Below, piece by piece: positions 42,544 through 50,935 of a stretch of DNA of 64,000 bases. The notes beneath the pieces are model-generated. The model made no database searches. It saw nothing but the letters and a program-made list of their open reading frames with translations, and had not been told where the DNA came from. The position numbers and the translations under genes are program-made. The DNA is taken from assembly GCF_902459615.1 (NCBI RefSeq), contig NZ_CABPSA010000003.1:310001-374000 (forward strand), in the 5' to 3' direction. The stretch comes from Pandoraea commovens. GTDB taxonomy: Bacteria > Pseudomonadota > Gammaproteobacteria > Burkholderiales > Burkholderiaceae. Position 1 is the first letter of the stretch; each line of letters opens with the position of its first letter.

Positions 42544-42768
42544 ATGCTGGAGAATCTCGACCGCATCGCCCTGTCGCTCGACGCCATCGAAACCGCCGCC
42601 CGCGACGTCGCCATGCATTCCCCCCAGAACGCGCAAGCCCTCTACACCGCGCTCATGGAAATCCGTAACGCCATCGCACTCGTCGCTCAGGAAGTCGTGC
42701 GCCTCGAACACGAACTCCACGGCCCCCTGCAAGGCCACAACCATCCCCCCGGCAACGGACAATCGTGA
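42544..42768 (+). CDS. Small hypothetical protein coupled to the chromate transporter genes
   Basis: A 74-aa soluble, helical protein (LENLDRIALSLDAIETAARD, EIRNAIALVAQEVVRLEHEL) with a polar C-terminus. GGAG 8 bp upstream supports ATG 42544. Its stop overlaps the GTG start of the first chromate transporter half (GTGA), so it is co-translated with it. Not recognised. Confidence 0.65.
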   Translation: MLENLDRIALSLDAIETAARDVAMHSPQNAQALYTALMEIRNAIALVAQEVVRLEHELHGPLQGHNHPPGNGQS

Positions 42769-43421
42769 CATCCCACGCTTCCCCGCCGTCAGACGCGTCA
42801 CACCCCGCGTCGTCAGCCCCCAGTTCCGCTACCCCCAACCCCACCGAACACCCCACCTGCTGGGACCTTGCGCTCGCCTTCGGCACCGTCGGCGCGACCG
42901 GCTTCGGCGGTGTCCTGCCGTGGGCACGCCGTATGGTGGTCGACCAGCGCCACTGGCTCACCGACCGGGAATTCGCTGAATTGCTCCCGCTCGCGCAACT
43001 CCTGCCCGGCCCCAACGTCGCCAATATCGCCACCGTCCTCGGCCGTCGCTTTCGCGGCCCGCGAGGAGCCGCCGCTGCCGTTGCAGGTCTCTATTTCTGC
43101 CCGACCATCGTCATCATCCTGATCGGCTTCGCTTACGCCAAGTGGGGACAGACACCCCTCGTCCAACACCTGCTGTCCGGCCTGATGCCTGCGGCGACCG
43201 GTCTGGTGATTGCGACGTCGGTGCGTCTACTTGCCGGGTTAAAACGCCACTGGACGACACTCGCGTTCGCCGCCGCAACCTTCCTCGGCAGTTTCGTTTT
43301 CGGACTGCCGCTGTTACTGGTCCTCGGGGTGCTCGGCCCTTGCGCGATCCTGAGTGCCTATCGACTTGAGCGGCTCGACAAGCGCGACCGGCAGCATCAT
43401 CAAGGCGACGCCACGCCCTGA
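42765..43421 (+). CDS. Chromate transporter, short-chain subunit A
   Basis: A 218-aa half-size CHR protein. Family signature: FGTVGATGFGGVLPWARRMVV followed by EFAELLPLAQLLPGPNVANIA, then hydrophobic helices. Short CHR proteins come as pairs inserted in opposite orientation in the membrane; the partner starts 5 bp downstream. The GTG start is fixed by the 4-bp overlap with the previous gene. It may export chromate or another oxyanion. The first 25 residues are Ser/Pro-rich. Confidence 0.88.
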   Translation: MTSHASPPSDASHPASSAPSSATPNPTEHPTCWDLALAFGTVGATGFGGVLPWARRMVVDQRHWLTDREFAELLPLAQLLPGPNVANIATVLGRRFRGPRGAAAAVAGLYFCPTIVIILIGFAYAKWGQTPLVQHLLSGLMPAATGLVIATSVRLLAGLKRHWTTLAFAAATFLGSFVFGLPLLLVLGVLGPCAILSAYRLERLDKRDRQHHQGDATP

Positions 43422-43426
43422 CCATC

Positions 43427-43951
43427 ATGACCACGCTCATCGATCTGTTCCTGCATGGCTCGCTCTGGTCGCTGCTCGCCGTCGGTGGCACCAACGTCAC
43501 GCTCGCCGACATCCATCGCTACGCCGTCGACACCCGACACTGGATTACCGACGCCCAGTTCGTCACCTTCTTCTCGCTCGCGCAGGCCGCGCCCGGCCCC
43601 AACGGCATGGCCGTCACCCTGATCGGCTTGCAAGCCGCCGGACTGCCCGGCGCATTCACCGCCACGCTCGCCAAATGCGCCCCGAGTTCGCTCCTTGCGT
43701 ATCTGGTTGGCGGATGGGTGGACCGTCACGAACACTCACCCTGGGTCCGCGCCGTACGCGCCGGTCTCGCGCCAATCACCGTCGGTCTGCTCGCCGCCAG
43801 CAGCGCGCTGCTCGCCCGGGAGGTCGATATCAACGTGGCGCGCGGACTCGTGACGCTCGTCGCGGTCGGCATCACCCTGCGCACCCGCTGGAACCCGCTG
43901 TGGCTCATCGCCGCAGGCAGCCTGCTCGGCCTCACTGGCTGGTTGATGTAG
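43427..43951 (+). CDS. Chromate transporter, short-chain subunit B
   Basis: A 174-aa half-size CHR protein with LAVGGTNVTLADIHRYAV and FFSLAQAAPGPNGMAVTLIG, the CHR motif in its second copy, and four to five hydrophobic segments. Starts 5 bp after subunit A, so the two should form one transporter. Confidence 0.88.
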   Translation: MTTLIDLFLHGSLWSLLAVGGTNVTLADIHRYAVDTRHWITDAQFVTFFSLAQAAPGPNGMAVTLIGLQAAGLPGAFTATLAKCAPSSLLAYLVGGWVDRHEHSPWVRAVRAGLAPITVGLLAASSALLAREVDINVARGLVTLVAVGITLRTRWNPLWLIAAGSLLGLTGWLM

Positions 43952-44132
43952 GCATCCTCCGACACAGCGCTCAGGCTTATGGCGCGCAGCGATGCAGGCA
44001 GACGACCGCCAGCGTCAACCGTCGTTACGAACCGTCACATACTGGCCCCAAACTGGGGGTACATGACGCCCCGGCAACGGGTCTACAATAGGCAGCACGT
44101 TTCACAGCACGGTGTGTCCCCGGATATTTCCT

Positions 44133-45509
44133 ATGACCGTCCCCTGTTGTACGTCGCAAGCCGAGGCGCCCTCAGGCACCTCCCCCAATGCATCCCCCTC
44201 GCGGACCGCTCGCGATGGGCCGTCTGCCAATGCGGCGACGGCCTCGCAGATCATGTCGCCCGTCACGTCGCCGGTCACGTCCCTGCATGCTCGCTTCGAC
44301 GCCGTGCGTGCCGCGTCCGTCGCCTTCGCGCAAGGCCTCTCGGACGCCGACGCCACCGTCCAGTCGATGCCCGACGCGAGCCCCATCAAGTGGCACCTGG
44401 CCCACACCACCTGGTTTTTCGAGACGTTTCTGCTGAGCGAGGCGAACGTTGCGGCCGGGCGACCCGCCCCCCGTTACCGCCCCTACGACCCCCGCTTCGC
44501 CTACCTCTTCAACTCGTATTACGAAGCCGCCGGTCCACGTCATCCGCGTCCGCAGCGCGGGCTGCTCACACGCCCCACGCTCGACGAAGTGCTCGCCTAT
44601 CGCCGCCACGTCGACGCTGCCATGCACGCGCTCTTGCAACAGCCCGATCTCGCGCCCGACACCGTCGCGCTCATCACGCTCGGCCTGCATCACGAAGAGC
44701 AGCATCAGGAGTTGATGCACACCGACCTGCTGCATCTCTTCGCGCAGAATCCGCTGCGTCCCGCCCATCGTCCGCCATCGGCAGCGCTTCACGCGAGTGC
44801 GCCGCTGCAATGGATCGAGCACGGCGGCGGTCAACACAGCATCGGGCATCCGGGTGACGACAGCCGTTCTGGCGGTCACTTCGCCTTCGATTGCGAGACG
44901 CCCGCGCACGACGTTTTGGTCCGACCGTTCGCGATTGCGTCGCGCGTGGTAACGAACGGCGAATGGCGCGACTTCATCGAAGACGGCGGCTACCGCATGG
45001 CCGGACTCTGGCTCTCGGACGGCTGGGCGACGGTACAGCGTGAAGGCTGGGGACATCCGCTTTACTGGGAGCTGCACGACGGCGAATGGCAGTCGATGAC
45101 GCTCGCAGGCATGCAGCCCGTCGACGACGACGCCCCAGTGCAACACGTGAGCTATTTCGAAGCGGATGCCTTCGCGCGCTGGGCGGGCAAGCGTCTGCCG
45201 ACAGAACAAGAGTGGGAGGTGGCGGCAAGCGGCAGTGGCCGTACTTCGTCACCAATGCAACCCACGATGGAGCAGCGCTTTGGCCCGGTATGGCAATGGA
45301 CAGCCAGTCCATACGTCGCATACCCGGGATTCCGGACGGCATCGGGGGCCGTCGGCGAGTACAACGGCAAGTTCATGTGCGGACAGTTCGTGCTGCGCGG
45401 CGGATCGCTCGCCACGCCGCCGGGCCACGCACGCGCCACGTACCGTAACTTCTTCTACCCGCATCAGCGCTGGCAGTTCTGCGGCCTGAGGCTCGCGGAG
45501 GACCGCTGA
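44133..45509 (+). CDS. egtB: Ergothioneine sulfoxide synthase-type EgtB
   Basis: A 458-aa protein: N-terminal DinB-like domain with the iron-binding segments WHLAHTTWFFETF and HHEEQHQE (about residues 186-193), and a C-terminal formylglycine-generating-enzyme-like domain (NGEWRDFIEDGGY, DDDAPVQHVSYFEADAFARW, FCGLRLAE). It joins trimethylhistidine to a thiol donor using O2. The first ~60 residues are Ser/Thr/Pro-rich; ATG 44133 has no strong ribosome site and could be replaced by GTG 44112 or ATG 44253. No egtA/egtC neighbours, so a cysteine-using type is possible (inference). Confidence 0.9.
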   Translation: MTVPCCTSQAEAPSGTSPNASPSRTARDGPSANAATASQIMSPVTSPVTSLHARFDAVRAASVAFAQGLSDADATVQSMPDASPIKWHLAHTTWFFETFLLSEANVAAGRPAPRYRPYDPRFAYLFNSYYEAAGPRHPRPQRGLLTRPTLDEVLAYRRHVDAAMHALLQQPDLAPDTVALITLGLHHEEQHQELMHTDLLHLFAQNPLRPAHRPPSAALHASAPLQWIEHGGGQHSIGHPGDDSRSGGHFAFDCETPAHDVLVRPFAIASRVVTNGEWRDFIEDGGYRMAGLWLSDGWATVQREGWGHPLYWELHDGEWQSMTLAGMQPVDDDAPVQHVSYFEADAFARWAGKRLPTEQEWEVAASGSGRTSSPMQPTMEQRFGPVWQWTASPYVAYPGFRTASGAVGEYNGKFMCGQFVLRGGSLATPPGHARATYRNFFYPHQRWQFCGLRLAEDR

Positions 45510-46501
45510 TGTTGCAAGCTACACAATCCCAACAAGCCACGGCGTTCGTTTGCCCGTCATTGCCGGAAAACGCCTTTGCCACCGACGTGCTCGCCGGTCT
45601 CGGTCACACGCCGAAGACGCTGCCCAGCGTCTGGCTGTACGATCAGCGCGGCAGCGAACTCTTCGAAGAGATCACCGGCCTCGACGAGTACTACCAGACG
45701 CGCACCGAAACCACCCTGCTCGGCGAGTGCTCCGCCGCCATCGCCGATGTCGTCGGACCAAACGCCGTCGTCGTGGAGTTCGGCAGCGGGTCGAGCCGTA
45801 AGACACCGTTGCTGCTCGACGCCCTCGTGACGCCACGCGCGTATGTCCCCGTCGACATTGCCGATGACTTTCTGGACGACGCCGTCGCCACACTCGCGCG
45901 CCGCTGTCCCGGCATTCCGATGCTACCGGTGCGTGCCGACTTCACCCGCCCGTTCCACCTCCCGCCGCAGTTGCACAACACGCAAGGGCCACGCCTCGGC
46001 TTCTTCCCCGGCTCGACGATCGGCAACTTCGCGCCCGCACAGGCGGCCGCCTTCCTCGCGCATGTCGGCAAGATGCTCGGACCGCACCGACGCATGGTCG
46101 TCGGCGTGGACGCGTGCAAGGATCCCGCCGTGCTGTTGCCCGCGTACGACGACGCGCGCGGGGTGACGGCGCAGTTCGATCTGAACGTACTCGTGCGCAT
46201 CAACCGCGAACTCGACGGCGATCTGCCGCTGGACGCCTTCCGTCACGAAGCCCGCTTCAACGCGAAGGCTAGCCGCATCGAGATGCATCTGGTCGCACAG
46301 CGCGCATTCTCGGCCACCGTCCTCGGCCATCGCTTCGATTTCTCGGCAGGCGAGTCCATCCATACTGAGAACTCCTACAAATATGGACAGACGGAGTTCC
46401 GCGCACTCGCGAACTCCGCCGGATGGGATATCGAGCGCGTCTGGCTCGACGCCCGCTCGCGCTTCGCCGTCTACCTGCTGCGCCCCGCCAACGGGGAGTG
46501 A
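45509..46501 (+). CDS. egtD: L-histidine N(alpha)-methyltransferase EgtD
   Basis: A 330-aa SAM-dependent methyltransferase that trimethylates histidine to hercynine, the first step of ergothioneine synthesis. Family features: LYDQRGSELFEEITGLDEYY, the SAM site VVEFGSGSSRKT, LGFFPGSTIGNFAP and the C-terminal IHTENSYKY. Its ATG overlaps the egtB stop by one base, so both are made from one mRNA. Confidence 0.95.
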   Translation: MLQATQSQQATAFVCPSLPENAFATDVLAGLGHTPKTLPSVWLYDQRGSELFEEITGLDEYYQTRTETTLLGECSAAIADVVGPNAVVVEFGSGSSRKTPLLLDALVTPRAYVPVDIADDFLDDAVATLARRCPGIPMLPVRADFTRPFHLPPQLHNTQGPRLGFFPGSTIGNFAPAQAAAFLAHVGKMLGPHRRMVVGVDACKDPAVLLPAYDDARGVTAQFDLNVLVRINRELDGDLPLDAFRHEARFNAKASRIEMHLVAQRAFSATVLGHRFDFSAGESIHTENSYKYGQTEFRALANSAGWDIERVWLDARSRFAVYLLRPANGE

Positions 46502-46850
46502 TCCGGGGGCCGTCTCCACAAGGCGTTGAAAGAAAATGCGCCCCGGAGGCTAAAGTTTTTACACCGTTGTGCCGTTGATGCATGCAGACTCATGCTGCCC
46601 GCCATGGACGTGACAAACGTCCGGCGGGACAGCCCATCTCACAGCGCACGGCCATGACCGCAGCGCACCGTTGATACGAATCGCTGCACATGACTTCACG
46701 CGCAATGGGGATGCACGTGGCACGGGCTCCGGCGGCTCCGCCTGTGGCCCGCCTCACTCACACGGGCACTCGCACCGACACTCGACCGGCCGACGCGACT
46801 TCGTTCGCGTGGGGCGGACACGCTTTCTCCGCGACCGGGAGCCGGTCACG
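46502..46850. other. Intergenic region with no clear gene
   Basis: 349 bp between egtD and the next gene. An in-frame upstream extension of the next gene (TTG 46671) runs through His-rich codons without a ribosome site and is not accepted. No obvious terminator or promoter. Confidence 0.4.
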
Positions 46851-47678
46851 ATGAGCCGCATCGCCCTTACGCTCTCCGACAGCGCGCTGGCCGACCTGCA
46901 AAAGGATTTCGACGCCTTCGTGCGCATCTCCGCTGCCGTCGACCGTCACTTCACGCCGCCGCCGTTCGACGACTTCCTGCGCGCCCGCCTGCTCGACAGC
47001 ACCGTGCCGCTCACCGAAGCCGCCGTCGCCCAACTGCTCGCGGGGGGCCACTACGCATGGGCCAAACGCACGTTCGACAAGCAGTTTCCGGACGTCGTTT
47101 CGATCATCCTGAATCAGGCGCGTCAGCACGGGTTCTATTTCGTCTCGCGCCCGGAATGGTCGCGCGAAGACATGGCGCGTCAGGCCAGCCGCTGGGCCGA
47201 GGGCATCGTGCGGGAAGCGAAGGGAGAGGAGCGCATCGTGGAATCGCTCGCCGGTCAGATCGTGACGTCGGCGCAGGACCTGCGAACGCTGGAGGCCACG
47301 TTGCAGACGCCCGCATGGCGCACCGCGTCGGTGCTGCGCGAACGTGTGTTCGAAGCCAAGCGCGCGGTCGAAACCGCCCGCTCGCTGCAAGCCCGCGAAA
47401 AGCTTGGTGAGCTGCGCGCGCTGCTCGATCTTGCCGTCATTTACGGCTCGGTCGGCGCTCAGGAAGCGGATCAGATTCTGGAGTATCTGGGCGTGCTGCG
47501 TCCCGAATTGTTCAACGACGATCCGGGTGTCTTCGAGCGCATCGCCGCCTGGTTGCGACGCCTGCTCACGCCGAGCGTGCCGCGCCCCGCACCCGTACAG
47601 GACGTTCAGGTGCCGACGCTTGGCACCGAAGCGTCGCATCAGAGCGCCGACGCCCTGCAAACGCCCGTCACGCGCTAG
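46851..47678 (+). CDS. Conserved-looking hypothetical protein, 275 aa
   Basis: A soluble, mostly helical protein beginning MSRIALTLSDSALADLQKDF, with a tyrosine/aspartate-rich centre (FYFVSRPEWSREDMARQAS, AKGEERIVESLAGQIV), a predicted coiled segment (VFEAKRAVETARSLQAREKL) and a proline-rich C-terminus. I do not recognise a family. ATG 46851 has GGGAG 10 bp upstream. Single gene between egtBD and the convergent EamA gene. GC and codon use resemble neighbours, so it is probably real. Confidence 0.6.
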   Translation: MSRIALTLSDSALADLQKDFDAFVRISAAVDRHFTPPPFDDFLRARLLDSTVPLTEAAVAQLLAGGHYAWAKRTFDKQFPDVVSIILNQARQHGFYFVSRPEWSREDMARQASRWAEGIVREAKGEERIVESLAGQIVTSAQDLRTLEATLQTPAWRTASVLRERVFEAKRAVETARSLQAREKLGELRALLDLAVIYGSVGAQEADQILEYLGVLRPELFNDDPGVFERIAAWLRRLLTPSVPRPAPVQDVQVPTLGTEASHQSADALQTPVTR

Positions 47679-47702
47679 GCGTTTCAGGCACCCCCTTCAA
47701 CG

Positions 47703-48596
47703 TCAGCGGTTAAAGATCAGCGCCACCCCCGCGCTGGCGATCAGCGCACCCCACCAGGCGCCCGCTGCCGGACGCTGCCGGGTGCGAATCCACAGCAGCG
47801 GCAACACCATCACCGGCGTGGTCGCCGAGAGCGTCGCGATGACGCCCGTGTTGCCATGCCCCATGCCATACAGCAGCAACGTCATGCCGACGGCCACGCC
47901 GACGAAGCCGGAGGCCGCTGTGAGCGCGAGCGTGCCCGGCGTAAAGTCCGAGAAGATGCCTCGCCCGCGTCGCGCCGCAAGGATCGTCAACCCGAGCGCC
48001 GACACGCCAACACGCACCGCCGACGCCCCCACCGGATCCACGCCAGCCGCCATCACGGGCTTGGCGATGAGCGTCCCGATCGAGTGGCACAGCGCCGCCG
48101 TCAACCCGATGGCGACACCCACGCGCACGTCGCCGCGTACCGACTCCCAGTGGTGCGCATCCTCGCGACGGCCGCCGAAGGCGATGGCTAGCGCCACCCC
48201 GGCTGTCACCAGCGCAACGCCCGCAACCGCCCGCCAGCCCAGCGCTTCGCCTAGCCAGAAGTACCCAAGTACGGCCGTCATCGGCGCATTGGTTGCAAAG
48301 ACGATGGAGTTGCGTCGCGGCCCCAGGCGCCCGAGCGACGTGTAAAGAATCGTGTCGCCCACGAGAATGCCGATCAGCCCCGACGCTGTGAGCCGCAACC
48401 ATTGTTCTAGCGACAGCGACGGCCAGCCGCGCAGCACCGCGAGTGCGAACAGCAGCATCGCGAAGACCAGCAGCATGCGGGCGTAGTTGAAGGGGAACGA
48501 ACCGGCCTGACGGACAGGCGTGATGGCGATCATGCCGCTGCAAGCCCAGCAGAGGGCGGCACCGAGCGCGGCGAGGTAGGCGAGTTGGGTTGTCAT
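47703..48596 (-). CDS. EamA/DMT family transporter
   Basis: A 297-aa protein with ten hydrophobic segments (LAYLAALGAALCWACSGMIA, RRNSIVFATNAPMTAVLGYF, VIATLSATTPVMVLPLLWIR), the two-repeat EamA layout. The substrate is unknown. ATG 48596 is chosen because the first helix starts there; a longer reading frame to 48671 would cross the promoter and the palindrome described separately. Confidence 0.85.
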   Translation of the reverse strand: MTTQLAYLAALGAALCWACSGMIAITPVRQAGSFPFNYARMLLVFAMLLFALAVLRGWPSLSLEQWLRLTASGLIGILVGDTILYTSLGRLGPRRNSIVFATNAPMTAVLGYFWLGEALGWRAVAGVALVTAGVALAIAFGGRREDAHHWESVRGDVRVGVAIGLTAALCHSIGTLIAKPVMAAGVDPVGASAVRVGVSALGLTILAARRGRGIFSDFTPGTLALTAASGFVGVAVGMTLLLYGMGHGNTGVIATLSATTPVMVLPLLWIRTRQRPAAGAWWGALIASAGVALIFNR

Positions 48597-48648
48597 GGTC
48601 AGGGGGCGGACGGCGTGGAGCCGCAACCGCCCCCGCCGTTGGGACGCC

Positions 48649-48682
48649 ATTATACGAGTGACATGCCCCAATCGGGGGCATG
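48649..48682 (-). promoter_or_regulatory. Promoter and operator-like palindrome of the EamA gene
   Basis: On the minus strand TATAAT (48654-48649) is preceded by the inverted repeat CATGCCCC-5-GGGGCATG (48662-48682), which covers the -35 position. The same palindrome may serve as the 3' hairpin of the upstream gene. Confidence 0.5.
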
Positions 48683-48722
48683 CGTTGCTCGCCGACCTCA
48701 GGACTGCGCAGTGCCTCTCTCA

Positions 48723-49715
48723 TCAGAGCTCTTCGTCGAGCCGATGCAACGCGTCGAACATCGCCCGGTATGCCGCCGCAACCCCATACGCGCCACGCAA
48801 CATCCGCAGCCGCGACGGCACGTCCGGCTCGCCCGCGTCTTCGACCCATTGCGCGAGCAGCGCCGTGCCACCGCACACGCTTGCGTCATGCCGGGCATGC
48901 GCGCAGACGGCCGCGAAGCCGTCGGCCGCCGACGGATAGCGCTGCGCGAGCGCCTCGAACTGCGCTTCGATCTCGCTGGCCGCGCGCACCGTTGCGGGCG
49001 CCTGACACAGCGCACAACACCCGACGTAAGCGGGCATGTCACCCGCCGCGCCGATGATGAAGTCGATCAGCGCGTGCGTCGCATCGAAGGCACCGCTGTC
49101 CAGAAACGTGCGCGCCGCCGGGCCGCATCGCAACAACCCTGCGGCCAGCATCGTCGACTGACCGCGCTGCTCCCGGTACTGACGTAGCAGCAGCGGCCGC
49201 AGCGCCGCGTCGGTGCAGCGCTCCACCGCAATGCGATTATGGACATCGGCCCCTGCCGCGCGATGGTAGAGCTGCGCGAGAAACGCCAGTACCTGAATGT
49301 CGCTCGACTCGCCCGCGAGGAAACGTGTCCAGAACGGTGACGCGAAAATGCCGCGCACCCATGCGTCGCAGATCTGCCCGAACGCGGGCACGATGTCCTG
49401 ACTGTCGCGAGGTGTTGCAGGCAACACGTGCACCAGTGCTTCGTCGACAAGCGTTGCCAGCCACGTCCCGCGCACAGGTGCTTGCGCCAGCAACACGCCA
49501 TGCTTCATGCGTTCGAGCCACAACGCCGTGTCGACGGGCGCCTCGTGCAGCGTGCACGACACCTCATAGGACGATACGGTCACGGCGTCCGGTGCACATG
49601 TCCATTGCGCGTGCGGCGAGGCGATCACCCACACCGCGCCACCCGCCGACACCGACGCCTCTCCGCCCGCATCGTCTTGCGCGCGCAACACCGGGCGAGT
49701 CGCAACGGCGCTCAT
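48723..49715 (-). CDS. Helical oxidase-like protein (iron-containing redox / heme-oxygenase-like fold suspected)
   Basis: A 330-aa soluble protein. The start ATG 49715 overlaps the stop of the preceding 97-codon ORF (ATGA), which fixes it over the longer frame from 49745. The C-terminal ~220 residues are helical with His/Glu-rich segments (LAQLYHRAAGADVHNRIAVE, REQRGQSTMLAAGLLRCG, DFIIGAAGDMPAYVGCC) that recall heme-oxygenase-like diiron proteins. The N-terminal ~110 residues (WVIASPHAQWTCAPDAVTVS, LLAQAPVRGTWLATLVDEAL) are beta/alpha and vaguely resemble a PqqD-like peptide-recognition domain; this is speculative. No family is certain. Confidence 0.6.
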   Translation of the reverse strand: MSAVATRPVLRAQDDAGGEASVSAGGAVWVIASPHAQWTCAPDAVTVSSYEVSCTLHEAPVDTALWLERMKHGVLLAQAPVRGTWLATLVDEALVHVLPATPRDSQDIVPAFGQICDAWVRGIFASPFWTRFLAGESSDIQVLAFLAQLYHRAAGADVHNRIAVERCTDAALRPLLLRQYREQRGQSTMLAAGLLRCGPAARTFLDSGAFDATHALIDFIIGAAGDMPAYVGCCALCQAPATVRAASEIEAQFEALAQRYPSAADGFAAVCAHARHDASVCGGTALLAQWVEDAGEPDVPSRLRMLRGAYGVAAAYRAMFDALHRLDEEL

Positions 49716-50005
49716 CGGACGATGGCTCCAAGCAACGTCAGACATTCGGGCGCGATGCTGCGCACCACGTCCACCCTCAACGAGCAGCCGCCATCGCCGC
49801 CCATACCCGGCGGCTGTGCAGCCTCGACCACCGCCAGGCGACGGCTCGTGCGCGGCTTGCTACGTACGGCACTGGCACGGCTCGCAGGCTCCGACACCTC
49901 GGGCGACGCCGCTGAGCCGTGCGACGTTGACGCCTTGGGCGACTCCAGGACTACGGGAAGAAAGGGAAATGGCATCGGCGACGCATTTGACGTACGGGGT
50001 GGCAT
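49712..50005 (-). CDS. Small peptide coupled to the oxidase-like gene (possible precursor peptide)
   Basis: A 97-aa ORF with AGGAG 5 bp before ATG 50005, an excellent ribosome site, and a stop overlapping the start of the next gene by ATGA. Sequence: polar Ser/Pro-rich N-terminal part (SPMPFPFLPVVLESPKASTS), a basic centre (SKPRTSRRLAVVEAAQPP), then a glycine/cysteine core GMGGDGGCSLRVDV and a hydrophobic C-terminus with a second Cys (APECLTLLGAIV). No signal peptide. This composition, plus the translationally coupled helical oxidase-like partner, fits a ribosomal-peptide precursor, but no modification motif is proven. Confidence 0.55.
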   Translation of the reverse strand: MPPRTSNASPMPFPFLPVVLESPKASTSHGSAASPEVSEPASRASAVRSKPRTSRRLAVVEAAQPPGMGGDGGCSLRVDVVRSIAPECLTLLGAIVR

Positions 50006-50428
50006 GTCGGCTCCTGTCGGGGGTGAATCGGGAATGGATCGGCAGAACGCCTACCTTAGGAAATCCGGACGGCCTTGGGAAAGAACCGAATCTCTAGGAC
50101 GCTTCACATTGCAAGGAATGTGAACTGTCCGAAATCGCTGGGCGGCCGCTCAAAGTCAGCCTTTCCGTGCTACGGGACGTCTCGCGAAACGATGGAAATT
50201 TTCAGTGTTCGCCCGAGTGTTTTTGAGAGTTTTCCCAAGAACAATTGGCAATTTTGGAAAGACATTACCCGCGAGAGGGACGCCGAAAGCGGTGCCACAT
50301 TGGCCAGATTCTCCGCGTCGATGCGTCGCCATGCCGCATCGTCATGCGCGCACCCCGTCCGCAATCGCCCTCGGGGCGCGAGTACAATCGGCCGCATGCG
50401 ATACGTCGCCACACGAGGAGTGACAGCC
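50006..50428. other. Intergenic region between the peptide gene and the nitrate-reductase-associated gene
   Basis: 423 bp between divergent genes; noticeably AT-richer around 50080-50290 than its surroundings. In-frame upstream codons of the 50429 gene are open but lack a ribosome site. No RNA gene or clear promoter could be called. Confidence 0.4.
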
Positions 50429-50905
50429 ATGCACCTTTACCAGCGTCTGCCGATGTTTGTTTTCGAAATTGAAGCTTGCGAAAACCTCAAATACATCACG
50501 ATGGCGATTCGCTTCAATCTGGATCGTAACGGCCAGCATCTGTCGCTGGCGGACTGGCAACGCCTGCCGCAGGAAGCCCGTGAGACGCTCGCGTCGTGCG
50601 TGCCGGGCGACGAGGATTTTACGGCGCGACTCGACGAGATCGCGCGCGATCATCTGGGGCAGGCCGTCGAGCGCAGTGTCGACGCCGCCCCCACGGCGTG
50701 GCAGGACATGAACGCCCTGCCGCCGGGGTTGCTCAAGCAATGCGAGATGGCCGACCTGCTGGTGCCGGACGTCGGCGACTGGGGCACGCTCACGCCGTTT
50801 CGCCGGTACGTCCTCACGAAGCTGTCACGGCGCGACACGCTCAATCACTGCTTCGTGCCCGCCATGCTCGAATTCGGACTCGCGCAGACGCAAGCCGAAC
50901 TCTGA
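50429..50905 (+). CDS. Nitrate reductase-associated protein-like
   Basis: A 158-aa soluble protein with the pattern MFVFEIEACENLKYITMAIR, FNLDRNGQHLSLADWQRLP that matches the Nitr_red_assoc family, small proteins found with assimilatory nitrate reductase. No nitrate reductase is in this window. GAGGAG 9 bp before ATG 50429 sets the start against several upstream in-frame codons. Convergent with garD, 30 bp away. Confidence 0.65.
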   Translation: MHLYQRLPMFVFEIEACENLKYITMAIRFNLDRNGQHLSLADWQRLPQEARETLASCVPGDEDFTARLDEIARDHLGQAVERSVDAAPTAWQDMNALPPGLLKQCEMADLLVPDVGDWGTLTPFRRYVLTKLSRRDTLNHCFVPAMLEFGLAQTQAEL

Positions 50906-50935
50906 ACTGCGCGCCAGCACATCGACGCGCCGGTT

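Noticed and set aside
47710-48876. 388-codon open frame overlapping the EamA gene in another frame
   Set aside because: Arg-rich shadow; the EamA frame has ten hydrophobic segments.
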